This document shows positions 32,459-41,498 of a stretch of 64,000 nt of DNA, piece after piece. How positions within the stretch are numbered: position 1 is the first letter of the stretch; the number at the start of each line of letters is the position of its first letter. Below the pieces are notes generated by a model. It was not told where the DNA came from. It saw only the letters and a list, made by a program, of their open reading frames with translations, and ran no database searches. The translations under genes were made by a program, and so were the position numbers. Origin of the DNA: Dokdonella_A sp966248875 (GTDB lineage Bacteria > Pseudomonadota > Gammaproteobacteria > Xanthomonadales > Rhodanobacteraceae); contig CBINBI010000006.1 of assembly GCA_966248875.1 (NCBI GenBank), forward strand, positions 1 to 64,000, in the 5' to 3' direction.

Positions 32459-34258
32459 CTATTTCCTGCGCGTTGCCGACGAAGCCGCCGCAATCGGCAC
32501 GTAGAGCGCGCTCGGGTGCGAGGCGTCGTGATAAAGCGTCACCGTCACCGTGCGCGCGTCCTTGCCGGATTCGTTCGCGACCACTCCGCCGCTGTTGTAG
32601 TTCTTCTGGCTGTACATCGAGTTGAGCGGCGCGAGCACGAGGCGCAGCCGGCTGCCTTTGGCGATGCGGCGCGCGGTGAAGCTGAAGTGGTCGAAGTCAT
32701 AGCGCTCTACGGCGCCGGGCTTGACGAGCTCGGCCTCACGCAGGCTCTTGCGGTAGCGTGCGCGCATCATGTCGTCGGTGAGCGCGATGCTGGTGCCGTC
32801 GGGCTTGATCTCGTAGACGCCGACGGCGAAGTCGGTGTCCGGCTGGTCGATCGATATCCAGGCCGAGAGCTTGAAGAAGCCGGCGACATCGATGTCCTTC
32901 GCGAGCGGCGCCGTGTGATAGACGAGCACCTTGCCGACGGAACTGAAGAGCCATCGCTGGTCGGTGAGCCCGTTCGGAACCTCGACCGTCTCCCATGTCG
33001 CCGGCGAGGTGTCGAGGGGATCGTAGACGTAGCGATCCGGCCTGCCGCTGCCGGGCCTGGACGGATCGAGACTGCCGGACGCGAACACGTCGTTGGCTCG
33101 GCTGGCGACGGAATCGAGATACCAGGCTTCGCTCTTCGCGGTCACGGCATCGAGCGTCGGCGCGTACCGCCACGCTTCCTCGCCGACCACGTAGAACGCC
33201 ACTTTGTCCTTGAGAAACTCCGGCTTCGGCCCGTCCTTCATCGTCCAGTCGTACCAGGCCTTGTGCAGCGCGTTCATGTCGATCAGCGAGGCCTCGCCGA
33301 ACTTGAGCCCGGCGACCTCGACCTGCGGCGTGCGCGTGCCCGGATGATCCCAGGGGCCGATGATGAGGTAATGCCGGTCCGTGCCCGCCGCGGACGCGTA
33401 GCGCATGTACTCGCGATAGAACGCGAGCGCGCCGGGTTGATCGCCGTCGTAATGGCCGGTGATGGTCAGGATCGGCAGATCGAGCCTGGCGTACTGCTCC
33501 TTCGTCGGGCTGTAGCTGTCCCAGTAGTCGTCCTGCGCAGGGTGTGCGAGCCAGGTGTGGAAGATCGGCGACGGGTTGCCGATGTACTTGTCGAGCTCGG
33601 CGAACGGCGCGTGCGCCTCGTAGAGCCGCTTGAAGTGCGCGCTCCAGAAGCTGCCGTCGCCGAAGATCTTGTCCTGCCCGGCCTTGCCGCTGACGTAGGT
33701 CAGCCACTGCATATCGTACGGATAGAAGATGTTGTTGCGCATCGGATAGTCGACGCCGGGCTTGGGCGAGGCGACCGGCACGATCGTGGCGAGGTGCGGC
33801 GGAAATTCCTTGGCCGTCGCCCACTGGTCGTAGCCCGCGTACGAGCCGCCCCACATCGTCACCTTGCCATTGCAATACGGCTGCGCGGCCAGCCACTCGA
33901 CGACATCGTGGCCGTCCTTCGCCTCCTGCAGCAGTGGCGTGAATTCGCCTTCGGAGTTGCCGCGGCCGCGCACGTCGACGGTGAGGAACACGTAGCCATG
34001 GCCCGCGAAGTACATGCCGCGATCGTGATAGCTCTGCGAGATGTACGGCGTCAGCGTGAACACGCACGGCAGCGGCTCCTTCTGATCCAGCGGACGGTAG
34101 ACAGTCGCGTTGAGCTTGACGCCGTCGCGCATCGGAATTTTCGCTCCCCACTGGAACTGCACCGGATCGGCCGGGGCCCTGCCCTCATTTCCGGCGGCGA
34201 GCGCGACGGAGCTTCCCAAGGCGAGCAGATAACCGAGGACGAGAAAGCGGTAGCGCAT
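32459..34258 (-). CDS. CocE/NonD-family (S15) serine hydrolase, exported
   Basis: A 599-residue secreted alpha/beta-hydrolase of the X-Pro dipeptidyl-peptidase/cocaine esterase group. Signal peptide about 1-22 (ends A-L-A-A). Nucleophile in G-G-S-Y-A-G, acid in T-G-H-Y-D-G-D-Q, histidine in G-P-W-D-H-P-G, and the C-terminal jelly-roll with F-K-L-S-A-W-I-S-I-D. The family includes glutaryl-7-ACA acylases and dipeptidyl peptidases, so an amide or ester substrate is likely but unidentified. Last gene of a three-gene minus-strand unit; its 3' end faces algL. Confidence 0.88.
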   Translation of the reverse strand: MRYRFLVLGYLLALGSSVALAAGNEGRAPADPVQFQWGAKIPMRDGVKLNATVYRPLDQKEPLPCVFTLTPYISQSYHDRGMYFAGHGYVFLTVDVRGRGNSEGEFTPLLQEAKDGHDVVEWLAAQPYCNGKVTMWGGSYAGYDQWATAKEFPPHLATIVPVASPKPGVDYPMRNNIFYPYDMQWLTYVSGKAGQDKIFGDGSFWSAHFKRLYEAHAPFAELDKYIGNPSPIFHTWLAHPAQDDYWDSYSPTKEQYARLDLPILTITGHYDGDQPGALAFYREYMRYASAAGTDRHYLIIGPWDHPGTRTPQVEVAGLKFGEASLIDMNALHKAWYDWTMKDGPKPEFLKDKVAFYVVGEEAWRYAPTLDAVTAKSEAWYLDSVASRANDVFASGSLDPSRPGSGRPDRYVYDPLDTSPATWETVEVPNGLTDQRWLFSSVGKVLVYHTAPLAKDIDVAGFFKLSAWISIDQPDTDFAVGVYEIKPDGTSIALTDDMMRARYRKSLREAELVKPGAVERYDFDHFSFTARRIAKGSRLRLVLAPLNSMYSQKNYNSGGVVANESGKDARTVTVTLYHDASHPSALYVPIAAASSATRRK

Positions 34259-34281
34259 GAATTCCCCAACAGGCTGTACAT

Positions 34282-35538
34282 TCAGGCAAAGCGTGTGACG
34301 CTGTACGGCGCGATATCGAGCGACGGCGGCTTCCCGGAAACGACTTCGCTGACCAGAAGGCCGGTGACCGCGGACATGCTGACACCGAGCATGCCGTGTC
34401 CCGTCGCCAGCACCAGATTCTCCACGCCCGGCGCGCGGCCGAGCATGGGCAGATCGTCAGGGGTCATCGGGCGCCAGCCGTACCACTCCTCGACGATCCG
34501 CGGTCCTTCGGGCTCGCGAAGGTATTCCGCAGCGCCGCGCCGGAGCGCGTCGAGCCGCGTGCGGTTCAGCGAGGTGTCGTAGCCCGCGAACTCCATCGTG
34601 CTGCCGAGGCGGTAGCCGGAGCTCCACGCCGTCACGCAGACGCTGCGCTCCTTCAGCACCAGGGGGATGCGCGGGCAGATCTCTGGGCGTGCGTACGTGA
34701 TCGAATAGCCCTTGCCGGGCTGGATCGGCACGCGAAGGCCGAGCTGGCGGGCGAGATCGGGCGTCCACGCGCCGAGCGCGAGCACGATCTCGCGCCCTGC
34801 AAAGTCGCCGCGGCCGGTGGCGACGCGCACGATGCGCGAACGCTCGCGCACGATCGCGTGCACATGCGTGTCCTCCTCGATCATCCCACCTTTCGCGCGC
34901 ACCAGTCGTGCCAGCTCGGCGACGTAGCGGTCCGGCCTGAGATGCGCATCCTCGGGATTGAAATATGCGCCGACGACGCCGGGCTTCAGCGCAGGCTCCA
35001 GCGCCTCGGCGCGCGCGCCGTCGAGCGTCTCGATCGGCAGGCCGGCCTCGCCGAGCGCGCGCGGCAGCCAGCTCGAATGTTCGAATTCTGCGGCGTCGCG
35101 AAACACGTACAGCGTTCCGCTCGTTTCGAACTCGCAGTTGAGCGACTCCCGCCGCACCAGCTCCTCGATCAGCCGCCGCGAATGCCGCAGCAACGGCGCC
35201 TTGGCCAGGGTCGCCGCGCGGAAATCGTGCCAGTTGCAGCGCCGCGCGAAACCGAACAGCCAGCGCCAGAGTGCGAGGTCGCGTCGCGGCGCGATGCGCA
35301 GCGGCGCATCCGGCGTCGCGAGCGCACGCAGCGCGACGCCGATCATGCCGGGCATGGCGAGTGGCGTCGCATGGCTCGGCGTCAGCGTGCCGCAGTTGCC
35401 GTGCGAGCTGCCGCAGCCGGCCGTGCCCTGCTCCAGGACGATCACCGCGCGGCCGGCCTGGAGCAGGTAATACGCGCAGGAAAGCCCGATCACGCCGCCG
35501 CCGAGAATCAGCACGTCGTTGTCGCGCGGTGCGCTCAT
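34282..35538 (-). CDS. dadA: D-amino-acid dehydrogenase-like FAD oxidoreductase
   Basis: A 418-residue DAO-superfamily flavoprotein. The FAD motif L-G-G-G-V-I-G-L-S-C-A-Y-Y-L is near the N-terminus and the typical DadA C-terminal G-W-R-P-M-T-P-D-D-L-P-M-L-G and G-H-G-M-L-G-V-S-M-S are present. DadA enzymes oxidise D-amino acids to 2-oxo acids, feeding the respiratory chain. It sits 13 bases downstream of the D-aminoacylase gene, whose product would supply its substrate. Confidence 0.85.
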   Translation of the reverse strand: MSAPRDNDVLILGGGVIGLSCAYYLLQAGRAVIVLEQGTAGCGSSHGNCGTLTPSHATPLAMPGMIGVALRALATPDAPLRIAPRRDLALWRWLFGFARRCNWHDFRAATLAKAPLLRHSRRLIEELVRRESLNCEFETSGTLYVFRDAAEFEHSSWLPRALGEAGLPIETLDGARAEALEPALKPGVVGAYFNPEDAHLRPDRYVAELARLVRAKGGMIEEDTHVHAIVRERSRIVRVATGRGDFAGREIVLALGAWTPDLARQLGLRVPIQPGKGYSITYARPEICPRIPLVLKERSVCVTAWSSGYRLGSTMEFAGYDTSLNRTRLDALRRGAAEYLREPEGPRIVEEWYGWRPMTPDDLPMLGRAPGVENLVLATGHGMLGVSMSAVTGLLVSEVVSGKPPSLDIAPYSVTRFA

Positions 35539-35551
35539 CGGCGACGCCCGT

Positions 35552-37252
35552 TCAATGGCGCGATGCGAAGCCCGGTCCGATCACGAAGCGGCCTGGCCTG
35601 GCGCCAGTCGGCTGTCCGTCGCGCACGATCTCCGTGCCGTTGACGATCACCGTGCTGACGCCGGTGGCGAACTCGCGCGGATCGTCGTAGGTCGCGTGGT
35701 CGGCGATCGTCGCGGGATCGAACACGACGACGTCGGCGTAGTAGCCGGTTTTCAGGTAGCCGCGATCACGCAGCTTGAAGTTGTCCGCCGGCAGCCCGGA
35801 CAGCCGGCGCACCGCGTTCGCCAGCGTGTCGACGTGACCGTCGCGCACGTAATGGCCGAGGAAGCGCGCGAAATTCCCGTAGGCGCGCGGGTGCGGCTGC
35901 CATTTCAGGAACACGCCTTCCGGCACATACGCGCCCTCATCCGAGCCGAGCGAGACCCAGGGCTGTGATAGGCCGAGCTTGACGTTCTCCTCGCTCATCA
36001 GGAAGAACGCCGTGTCGACGCGGGCGTGATCCTCGATGACGAGATCGATCGCGGTTTCCTCGGGCGAAGTGCCGCGCAGCCGCGCGACGTCGGCCAGCGT
36101 CTTGCCCGTCATCGCCTTCAGCTTCTCGTTCCTGAATCCGATCAGGAGAATGTTCGACGGATCGCCGGCGGCGTAGCAGAGATTCTCCCAGTCCTTGCCG
36201 GGCGCGCGCATCGCCTCGATCAGCGTCGCGCGCGTGTGCGGATCCTTGAGCCGCTCAATCCAGGCCTCGAGCCCGCCTTCCTGCACCGAAGGCGGCATGC
36301 ACGCGTTGAGGCCGGTCGCGCCAGCCGTGTAGGTGTACATGTTCGCGCTGACCGGGAGGCCTTGCGCGCGCGCCGCGTCGATGCGCGCGATCGCTTCCTG
36401 CATTTTCGGCCAGTTGTCGCGGCCGGCGGCCTTGAGGTGATAGATCTCGCCGTGAACGCCGGCCGCCTTCGCGATCCCGATCAGCTCGTCGATGCCTTCG
36501 AGCAGGCGATCACCCTCGCTGCGGAGGTGCGATATGTACGCTCCGCCGTAAGGCGCGACCGCCCTGGCGAGCGCGGTCAGCTCGGCCGTGTCGGCAAAAT
36601 TGCCGGGGAAGTAGATCAGCGCGGAGCCAACGCCGAGCGCGCCCTCCTCCATCGCCTCGCGCGCGAGCGCTTGCATGCGTTCGAGCTCGTCGGGCGTCGC
36701 GGGACGGTTCGCGTTGCCGATCACGTACTGGCGCAGGGTGCTTGCGCCGACGAAGCTCGCGACGTTCGGCGCGATGCCGTGCTTCTCGAGAGAGCGCATG
36801 AACTCGCCGAGCGTCGTCCAGTCGATGTCGTACCTGATGTCTGCCTGCTGCTCGCGCGCTTCCTCCTTCATCGCTTCGCTGAGCGGACCGTAGGACCAGC
36901 CCTCGCCGAAGATTTCGAGCGTCACGCCCTGCACGATGTCCGACACGCCACGGCCGTCGGCGATCAGCGAATCGGGCGCCCACGACAGCACGTTGACGAA
37001 GCCGGGCGCGACGGCCATGCCTTTCGCATCGATGCTGCGCTTCGCGCGCGCGCCGGAAAGATCGCCGATCGCGACGACGCGGTCGCCGCGAATGCCGACA
37101 TCGGCCTGCGACGGCTCGCCGCCCGAGCCGTCGTACACGGTCCCGCCGCGGATCACGAGATCGTAGCCGCGCGTCGCCGGCGCTTGCGGCGAGACCGCAC
37201 AACCGGCAACGAGGACGGCAAGCGCGGCCGCAATCCAGGCACGCATCCGCAT
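35552..37252 (-). CDS. N-acyl-D-amino-acid deacylase (D-aminoacylase), lipoprotein
   Basis: A 566-residue amidohydrolase that releases D-amino acids from N-acyl-D-amino acids. The N-terminus is a lipoprotein signal with L-V-A-G-C lipobox, so the enzyme is anchored outside the cytoplasm. D-L-V-I-R-G-G-T-V-Y-D-G-S-G and the C-terminal D-V-V-V-F-D-P-A-T-I-A-D-H-A-T-Y-D-D-P are characteristic. In the usual first metal motif HxD the sequence reads V-N-V-L-S-W-A-P-D, so the histidine is missing; E-I-Y-H-L-K is retained. First gene of the operon with dadA and the S15 hydrolase. Confidence 0.85.
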   Translation of the reverse strand: MRMRAWIAAALAVLVAGCAVSPQAPATRGYDLVIRGGTVYDGSGGEPSQADVGIRGDRVVAIGDLSGARAKRSIDAKGMAVAPGFVNVLSWAPDSLIADGRGVSDIVQGVTLEIFGEGWSYGPLSEAMKEEAREQQADIRYDIDWTTLGEFMRSLEKHGIAPNVASFVGASTLRQYVIGNANRPATPDELERMQALAREAMEEGALGVGSALIYFPGNFADTAELTALARAVAPYGGAYISHLRSEGDRLLEGIDELIGIAKAAGVHGEIYHLKAAGRDNWPKMQEAIARIDAARAQGLPVSANMYTYTAGATGLNACMPPSVQEGGLEAWIERLKDPHTRATLIEAMRAPGKDWENLCYAAGDPSNILLIGFRNEKLKAMTGKTLADVARLRGTSPEETAIDLVIEDHARVDTAFFLMSEENVKLGLSQPWVSLGSDEGAYVPEGVFLKWQPHPRAYGNFARFLGHYVRDGHVDTLANAVRRLSGLPADNFKLRDRGYLKTGYYADVVVFDPATIADHATYDDPREFATGVSTVIVNGTEIVRDGQPTGARPGRFVIGPGFASRH

Positions 37253-37370
37253 GGAATCACCCCCGGTGCAAAAACCGCAGAGCCTAACCGATAACGCGTG
37301 CGGTCGCGGACTCGCGCGAAGCTGGCATCAAATCTGCATCGATTGTCGCAGTGATCAACGGGGGATGCCG

Positions 37371-37682
37371 ATGAAAGCCTCGAACCATGAGCTGCTGCTG
37401 GCCCTGCGCTCGCCGTCCTCGGGCTGGCTGGCCGCGCTGATCTGCGCGCTCGACGAGGCGCTGCAGGATCCGGCGTTCACCGATCATCAGCGCGATCTGG
37501 TGCGTGGGCTGCTCGATGCGGGTGTCGTGCCGCAGCCGGTCGCCGTCGCAGCGAACCGGCGCCTCGAGAGCTTCGAGGAAACGGTCAAGGATCTGCAGGC
37601 CTATCTCGTCGAGGCGCAGCCGGCCCCGCCGCCACCGGTCGCCACGCGTCCGAAACTGACAGTTTGCGGCGGCACGGGCTGA
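37371..37682 (+). CDS. Small conserved-looking protein of unknown function
   Basis: A 103-residue protein, probably cytoplasmic. A helical body (L-L-L-A-L-R-S-P-S-S-G-W-L-A-A-L and Q-R-D-L-V-R-G-L-L-D-A-G) is followed by a helix and a Pro-rich tail. GGGGGATGCCG before the ATG at 37371 gives good spacing; an ATG at 37365 is possible. No domain is recognised. Faces away from the D-aminoacylase gene and precedes the NlpC/P60 gene. Confidence 0.6.
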   Translation: MKASNHELLLALRSPSSGWLAALICALDEALQDPAFTDHQRDLVRGLLDAGVVPQPVAVAANRRLESFEETVKDLQAYLVEAQPAPPPPVATRPKLTVCGGTG

Positions 37683-37748
37683 CATCCGCGAGGCTCGCCG
37701 GCCTCGTCCTGGATTGACAGAACGGCCTGGCTCGGCGAGCTTAGCGCC

Positions 37749-38276
37749 GTGCCACGGCCCGCCTCACGCTTTCGCGTCATCGCCCTGACCGTCCTTCTCG
37801 CCGGTTGCTCCAGCGCTCCGCACCGGACCGAATCCCCGCTCATTGCCGGCACGCCGCGCGCAGACGCCGCGAATGCGGTGCTGTTCCGCGCGATCGCGCT
37901 GGTCGGCACACCGTACCGATACGGCGGCAATACGCCGCAGAGCGGCTTCGACTGCAGCGGGCTCGTCGGCTACGTCTTTCGGGACGCAGCCGGCGTCATC
38001 CTGCCGCGCACGTCGCACGAGATGGGCGATATCGGCGCGCGGCGGCTCGATCGCGACGACCTCCAGGCCGGAGATCTCGTGTTCTTCGCCGAAGGCCGGC
38101 GCATCAGCCACGTCGGCATCTATGTCGGCGAGCGGCGTTTCGTGCACGCACCGAACTCCGGCGGCACGGTGCGGCTGGACCGGCTCGACGACTCCTGGTG
38201 GAACGAGCACTTCGTGTACGGAAAGCGCGTGCTCGATCGCGCCGGCGGTGGAGCGGCCGTCGCGGGCAGCCGCTAG
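37749..38276 (+). CDS. NlpC/P60-family lipoprotein peptidase
   Basis: A 175-residue cell-wall peptidase anchored by lipidation (L-L-A-G-C lipobox near residue 20). The NlpC/P60 domain (about 40-165) has the catalytic cysteine in G-F-D-C-S-G-L-V, histidine in I-S-H-V-G-I-Y-V-G and the third polar residue in F-V-H-A-P. Such enzymes cut gamma-D-glutamyl-diamino acid links in peptidoglycan. GTG start at 37749. A TTGACA -35 element lies at 37715-37720, but the -10 is poor. Confidence 0.9.
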   Translation: MPRPASRFRVIALTVLLAGCSSAPHRTESPLIAGTPRADAANAVLFRAIALVGTPYRYGGNTPQSGFDCSGLVGYVFRDAAGVILPRTSHEMGDIGARRLDRDDLQAGDLVFFAEGRRISHVGIYVGERRFVHAPNSGGTVRLDRLDDSWWNEHFVYGKRVLDRAGGGAAVAGSR

Positions 38277-38309
38277 CGGAAAACTTCAAGGAGCGCCGCT
38301 TCCGCGCCG

Positions 38310-38795
38310 TCAGTGGCCGTGCCCGCCGACGCCATGCGCATGTCCATGCGCGATCTCTTCGGGCGTCGCGTCGCGCACGTCGACGATCTCGACGTCGAAC
38401 TTCAATGTCCTGCCCGCGAGCGGATGATTGAGATCGACATCGATCACGCTCGATCCGATCTTCAGCACCGTCACCTGCCGCCGCCCTCCGCCGCTGACGC
38501 TCAGCACCGTCGTCATGCCGGGCCTGAGCTTCTCAGGCTGCTGGAAGTACTTCTTCGGCACGCGCTGCGTGAAGTTCTCGCGCCGCTCACCGTAGGCTTC
38601 CGCAGGCTCCACGGTCACTTCGAACCGCTCGCCGCGTTCGCGGCCCATCAGCGCCTTCTCCAGACCGGGAATCAGGCCGCCGCTGCCGATCAGGAACGCG
38701 AGCGGCTCGCCGCGGTCGTGCGAGGATTCGACCGGCCCGCGCGCGTCGCTGACGATATAATGGAACGAGGCGACCTTGCTGGCTTCGATTTTCAT
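38310..38795 (-). CDS. slyD: FKBP-type peptidyl-prolyl isomerase, SlyD-like
   Basis: A 161-residue two-domain FKBP/IF isomerase-chaperone. The FKBP parts flank the inserted flap domain (E-A-Y-G-E-R-R-E-N-F-T-Q-R-V-P-K), and D-L-N-H-P-L-A-G-R-T-L-K-F-D-V is the hallmark SlyD segment. The C-terminus is His-rich (H-G-H-A-H-G-V-G-G-H-G-H), as in metal-binding SlyD proteins that deliver nickel. ATG at 38795; upstream in-frame residues do not resemble the family. Confidence 0.93.
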   Translation of the reverse strand: MKIEASKVASFHYIVSDARGPVESSHDRGEPLAFLIGSGGLIPGLEKALMGRERGERFEVTVEPAEAYGERRENFTQRVPKKYFQQPEKLRPGMTTVLSVSGGGRRQVTVLKIGSSVIDVDLNHPLAGRTLKFDVEIVDVRDATPEEIAHGHAHGVGGHGH

Positions 38796-38865
38796 AGGGA
38801 CTCCGTGCGAGCGCGCGAGCCTAGCAGATCGCAGCCCCGAGGGCCTCTTGTGACCGCCGCGGAAT

Positions 38866-40104
38866 TCACGGTCCAGGCGATGGCGCTGGAAGCTCGCCGA
38901 AGCGTGCGCCGCGCGCCTCGGGACCCAGCGCCGTGACCAGCGCCAGGAACACCGCGACGCAGGCGATGAACACGGACATCGCGAGCGCATAGTTCTTGTC
39001 GTGCATGACCGCGAACTTCGTCAGCAGCGGCGCGGTCGCCGACGCGAGCAGATTGCCGCCCTGGTAGGCGAATCCCGGCAGCGTGCCGCGCGCGCCTTCC
39101 GGCGAAAGCTCGTTGAGATGCGCCGGCACCACGCCCCAGGCGCCCTGCACCATCACCTGCAACAGGAACACGCCGATGCCGAGCAGCACGACCGAACCGC
39201 CGTACGCCCAGAGCGGAATCATCGGCAGCGCGAGCAGAGCCGCGGTGACGATCGCGCGGCGGCGCCCCACCTTCTCCGACCACGCGCCGAAGAAAAGGCC
39301 GCCGGCGATCGCGCCGAGATTCAGCACCACCGCGAGCGTGCCGACCGTGCGCGTGCCGAGGTGCAGCTGCTCCTTCAGGAACGTCGGATAGAGATCCTGC
39401 GAGCCATGGCTGAACATGTTGAAAGCCGTCATCAGCAGGACGAGATACGCGAACAGCTTCCAGCGCCCGCGCATGATCTCGGTGAGGCTTCGCCGCGCCC
39501 TGCTCTCGCCGTGCCGCCACACCGGCGATTCCGGCACGTGCCGGCGGATATAGAGCACGAGCAAGGCCGGCAGGACGCCCAGCGCGAACATGCCGCGCCA
39601 GCCGATGTGGTCGAACAGCGCGATGTAGAAAAGGCCGCCGATCAGATAGCCGACCGCATAGCCTTCCTGCAGCAGGCCCGAGACCGCGCCGCGTGCCTTC
39701 GGCGGTATCGATTCCATCGCGAGCGACGCGCCGATGCCCCACTCGCCGCCCATCGCGATGCCGAACAGCGCGCGGATCACGAGCAGCGCCGCGAGCGACG
39801 GCGCCAGCGCCGACGCCGCTTCGAGCACGGCGAACAGCACGATGTCGGCCATCAGCACCGGCCGCCTCCCGTAACGGTCGGCGAGCCGTCCGAAGATGAA
39901 GGCGCCGACCGGGCGCATCGCCAATGTCAGCGTCAGCGAAAAGGCGACTTCCGGGATGCCGGCGTCGAATGCGTCCGCGACTTCGGGAATGACGAAGACC
40001 AGCAGGAAGAAGTCGAACGCATCGAGCGTCCAGCCGAGGAAGCTGGCGAGCACAACCTTGCGTTGCGTGGTGTCGAGCTCGCGCAGTGTCGAGATGAATT
40101 GCAT
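38866..40104 (-). CDS. MFS metabolite:H+ symporter
   Basis: A 412-residue twelve-helix transporter. G-R-L-A-D-R-Y-G-R-R after helix 2 is the major-facilitator signature, and W-T-L-D-A-F-D-F-F-L and G-G-E-W-G-I-G-A-S-L mark the metabolite:H+ symporter (MHS/aromatic acid, sialate or lactate) group. The substrate cannot be assigned. Divergent from the M19-like gene across 190 bases. Confidence 0.88.
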   Translation of the reverse strand: MQFISTLRELDTTQRKVVLASFLGWTLDAFDFFLLVFVIPEVADAFDAGIPEVAFSLTLTLAMRPVGAFIFGRLADRYGRRPVLMADIVLFAVLEAASALAPSLAALLVIRALFGIAMGGEWGIGASLAMESIPPKARGAVSGLLQEGYAVGYLIGGLFYIALFDHIGWRGMFALGVLPALLVLYIRRHVPESPVWRHGESRARRSLTEIMRGRWKLFAYLVLLMTAFNMFSHGSQDLYPTFLKEQLHLGTRTVGTLAVVLNLGAIAGGLFFGAWSEKVGRRRAIVTAALLALPMIPLWAYGGSVVLLGIGVFLLQVMVQGAWGVVPAHLNELSPEGARGTLPGFAYQGGNLLASATAPLLTKFAVMHDKNYALAMSVFIACVAVFLALVTALGPEARGARFGELPAPSPGP

Positions 40105-40231
40105 CGTGGGTTCGCCCGCCCGAGGCCGCCTCAGCGTGACACCGGCCGCGTTTGCGCTCGGCAGCGTGCGTCGAACGCGACGGCGTCATGCCGAGCATAA
40201 GTCCAAACGCCACCGCCGCGCACATTGCGGC

Positions 40232-40260
40232 TTGTGCAGGTTCGCAGCGCCGGCCACAAT
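40232..40260 (+). promoter_or_regulatory. Candidate promoter for the M19-like gene
   Basis: TTGTGC (40232-40237), 17-base spacer, CACAAT (40255-40260), 34 bases before the ATG at 40295. Moderate match (3 and 4 of 6). Confidence 0.35.
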
Positions 40261-40294
40261 CGCCGCTCGTCCAATGCGTGGGGTCCGGCATCAC

Positions 40295-41443
40295 ATGAGC
40301 ACCTCGTTCGAATCGCGCCGACGGTTCGTCTCCGCGATGGCCGCCGGGACATTCGTCGCCGCCATGCCTGCCAGGGCGCGCGCGGCAGCATCAGGTTCCG
40401 CGGCGACATGGCCCGGCTATGCACGCGCGACCGTCATCGACGCGCTCGGCGGGCCCGGCAGCGCGAACAAGCTTGGCAAACCGCTCGACGCAGAGGATCT
40501 CGCCGACGTGCGTGACTCCGGCCTCACGGCGGTGAACATGACGCTCGGCTCGGTCGGCAGCTACGCCCATGACTACGATCTTGCGATCGCCGACATCGCA
40601 CGCTGGGACCGCGAGATCGACACGCATTCCGACGTGCTGATGAAATTCCGCGACGCGCGCGATTTCGTCGAGGCCAAGCGGAGCCGCCGCCTCGCGATCA
40701 TCTATGGATTCCAGGATGCGACGCCGTTCGGCGAGGACCTCGATCGCCTGGAGACGTTCCGTGACCTCGGCCTGCGCATCGTCCAGCTCACCTACAACCG
40801 CCGCAATCTCGTCGGCGACGGCTGCCTGGAGCCCGGCGACGCCGGGCTCAGCCTGTTCGGGCGCGATCTCGTCGAGCGCATGAACGCGCGCAACGTGCTC
40901 GTCGATCTCAGCCATTGCGGACGCCGCACGACGGACGAGGCGATCGAAGCCTCGAAGAAGCCGGTCGCGATCACGCACACCGGCTGCGCCGCGATCGCGA
41001 ACCTGCCGCGCAACAAGACCGACGCGACGCTGCGCCGCCTCGCCGAGCGCGGCGGCGTGGCCGGCATCTATCTGATGCCTTACCTTCGCACGTCGGGCCA
41101 GCCGATGGCGGAGGACGTCATTGCGCACATCGAGCACGCCCTCGACGTCTGCGGCGAGGACCACGTCGGCATCGGCACCGACGGCGCGCTCTCGGCCGTG
41201 CGGCTGACCGACGAATACAAGAAGGCCTTCGCCGACGAAATCGCGGAGCGGCGCAAGCGCGGCATTTCGGCACCCGGCGAAATCGAGGCCGTCTACACCT
41301 TCGTGCCCGATCTCAACACGCCGCGGCGCTACGAAACGATCGCGACGCTGCTCGCGAGGCGCGGCAAGCCGGACCGCGTCATCGAGAAAGTGCTGGGCGG
41401 CAACTTCCTGCGACTCTTCACGGAAACCTGGCCGGCGGGATGA
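40295..41443 (+). CDS. Tat-exported membrane dipeptidase (M19)-like protein
   Basis: A 382-residue protein of the renal dipeptidase family. The N-terminus has the twin-arginine motif S-R-R-R-F-V and ends A-R-A, implying folded export. M19 histidines His207 (D-L-S-H-C-G) and His228 (I-T-H-T-G-C) and G-I-G-T-D-G are present. The usual N-terminal HxD is replaced by V-I-D-A-L-G-G, and the bridging glutamate region reads Y-G-F-Q-D-A-T, so the normal two-zinc site looks incomplete. An alternative start at 40274 would add seven residues. Probably a peptide/amide hydrolase subfamily with altered chemistry. Confidence 0.8.
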   Translation: MSTSFESRRRFVSAMAAGTFVAAMPARARAAASGSAATWPGYARATVIDALGGPGSANKLGKPLDAEDLADVRDSGLTAVNMTLGSVGSYAHDYDLAIADIARWDREIDTHSDVLMKFRDARDFVEAKRSRRLAIIYGFQDATPFGEDLDRLETFRDLGLRIVQLTYNRRNLVGDGCLEPGDAGLSLFGRDLVERMNARNVLVDLSHCGRRTTDEAIEASKKPVAITHTGCAAIANLPRNKTDATLRRLAERGGVAGIYLMPYLRTSGQPMAEDVIAHIEHALDVCGEDHVGIGTDGALSAVRLTDEYKKAFADEIAERRKRGISAPGEIEAVYTFVPDLNTPRRYETIATLLARRGKPDRVIEKVLGGNFLRLFTETWPAG

Positions 41444-41498
41444 TCGCCCTCCCGCGCGCGCCGGCCTTGACCGCCCGCTCCTGCGCGCGAGGGACGCC

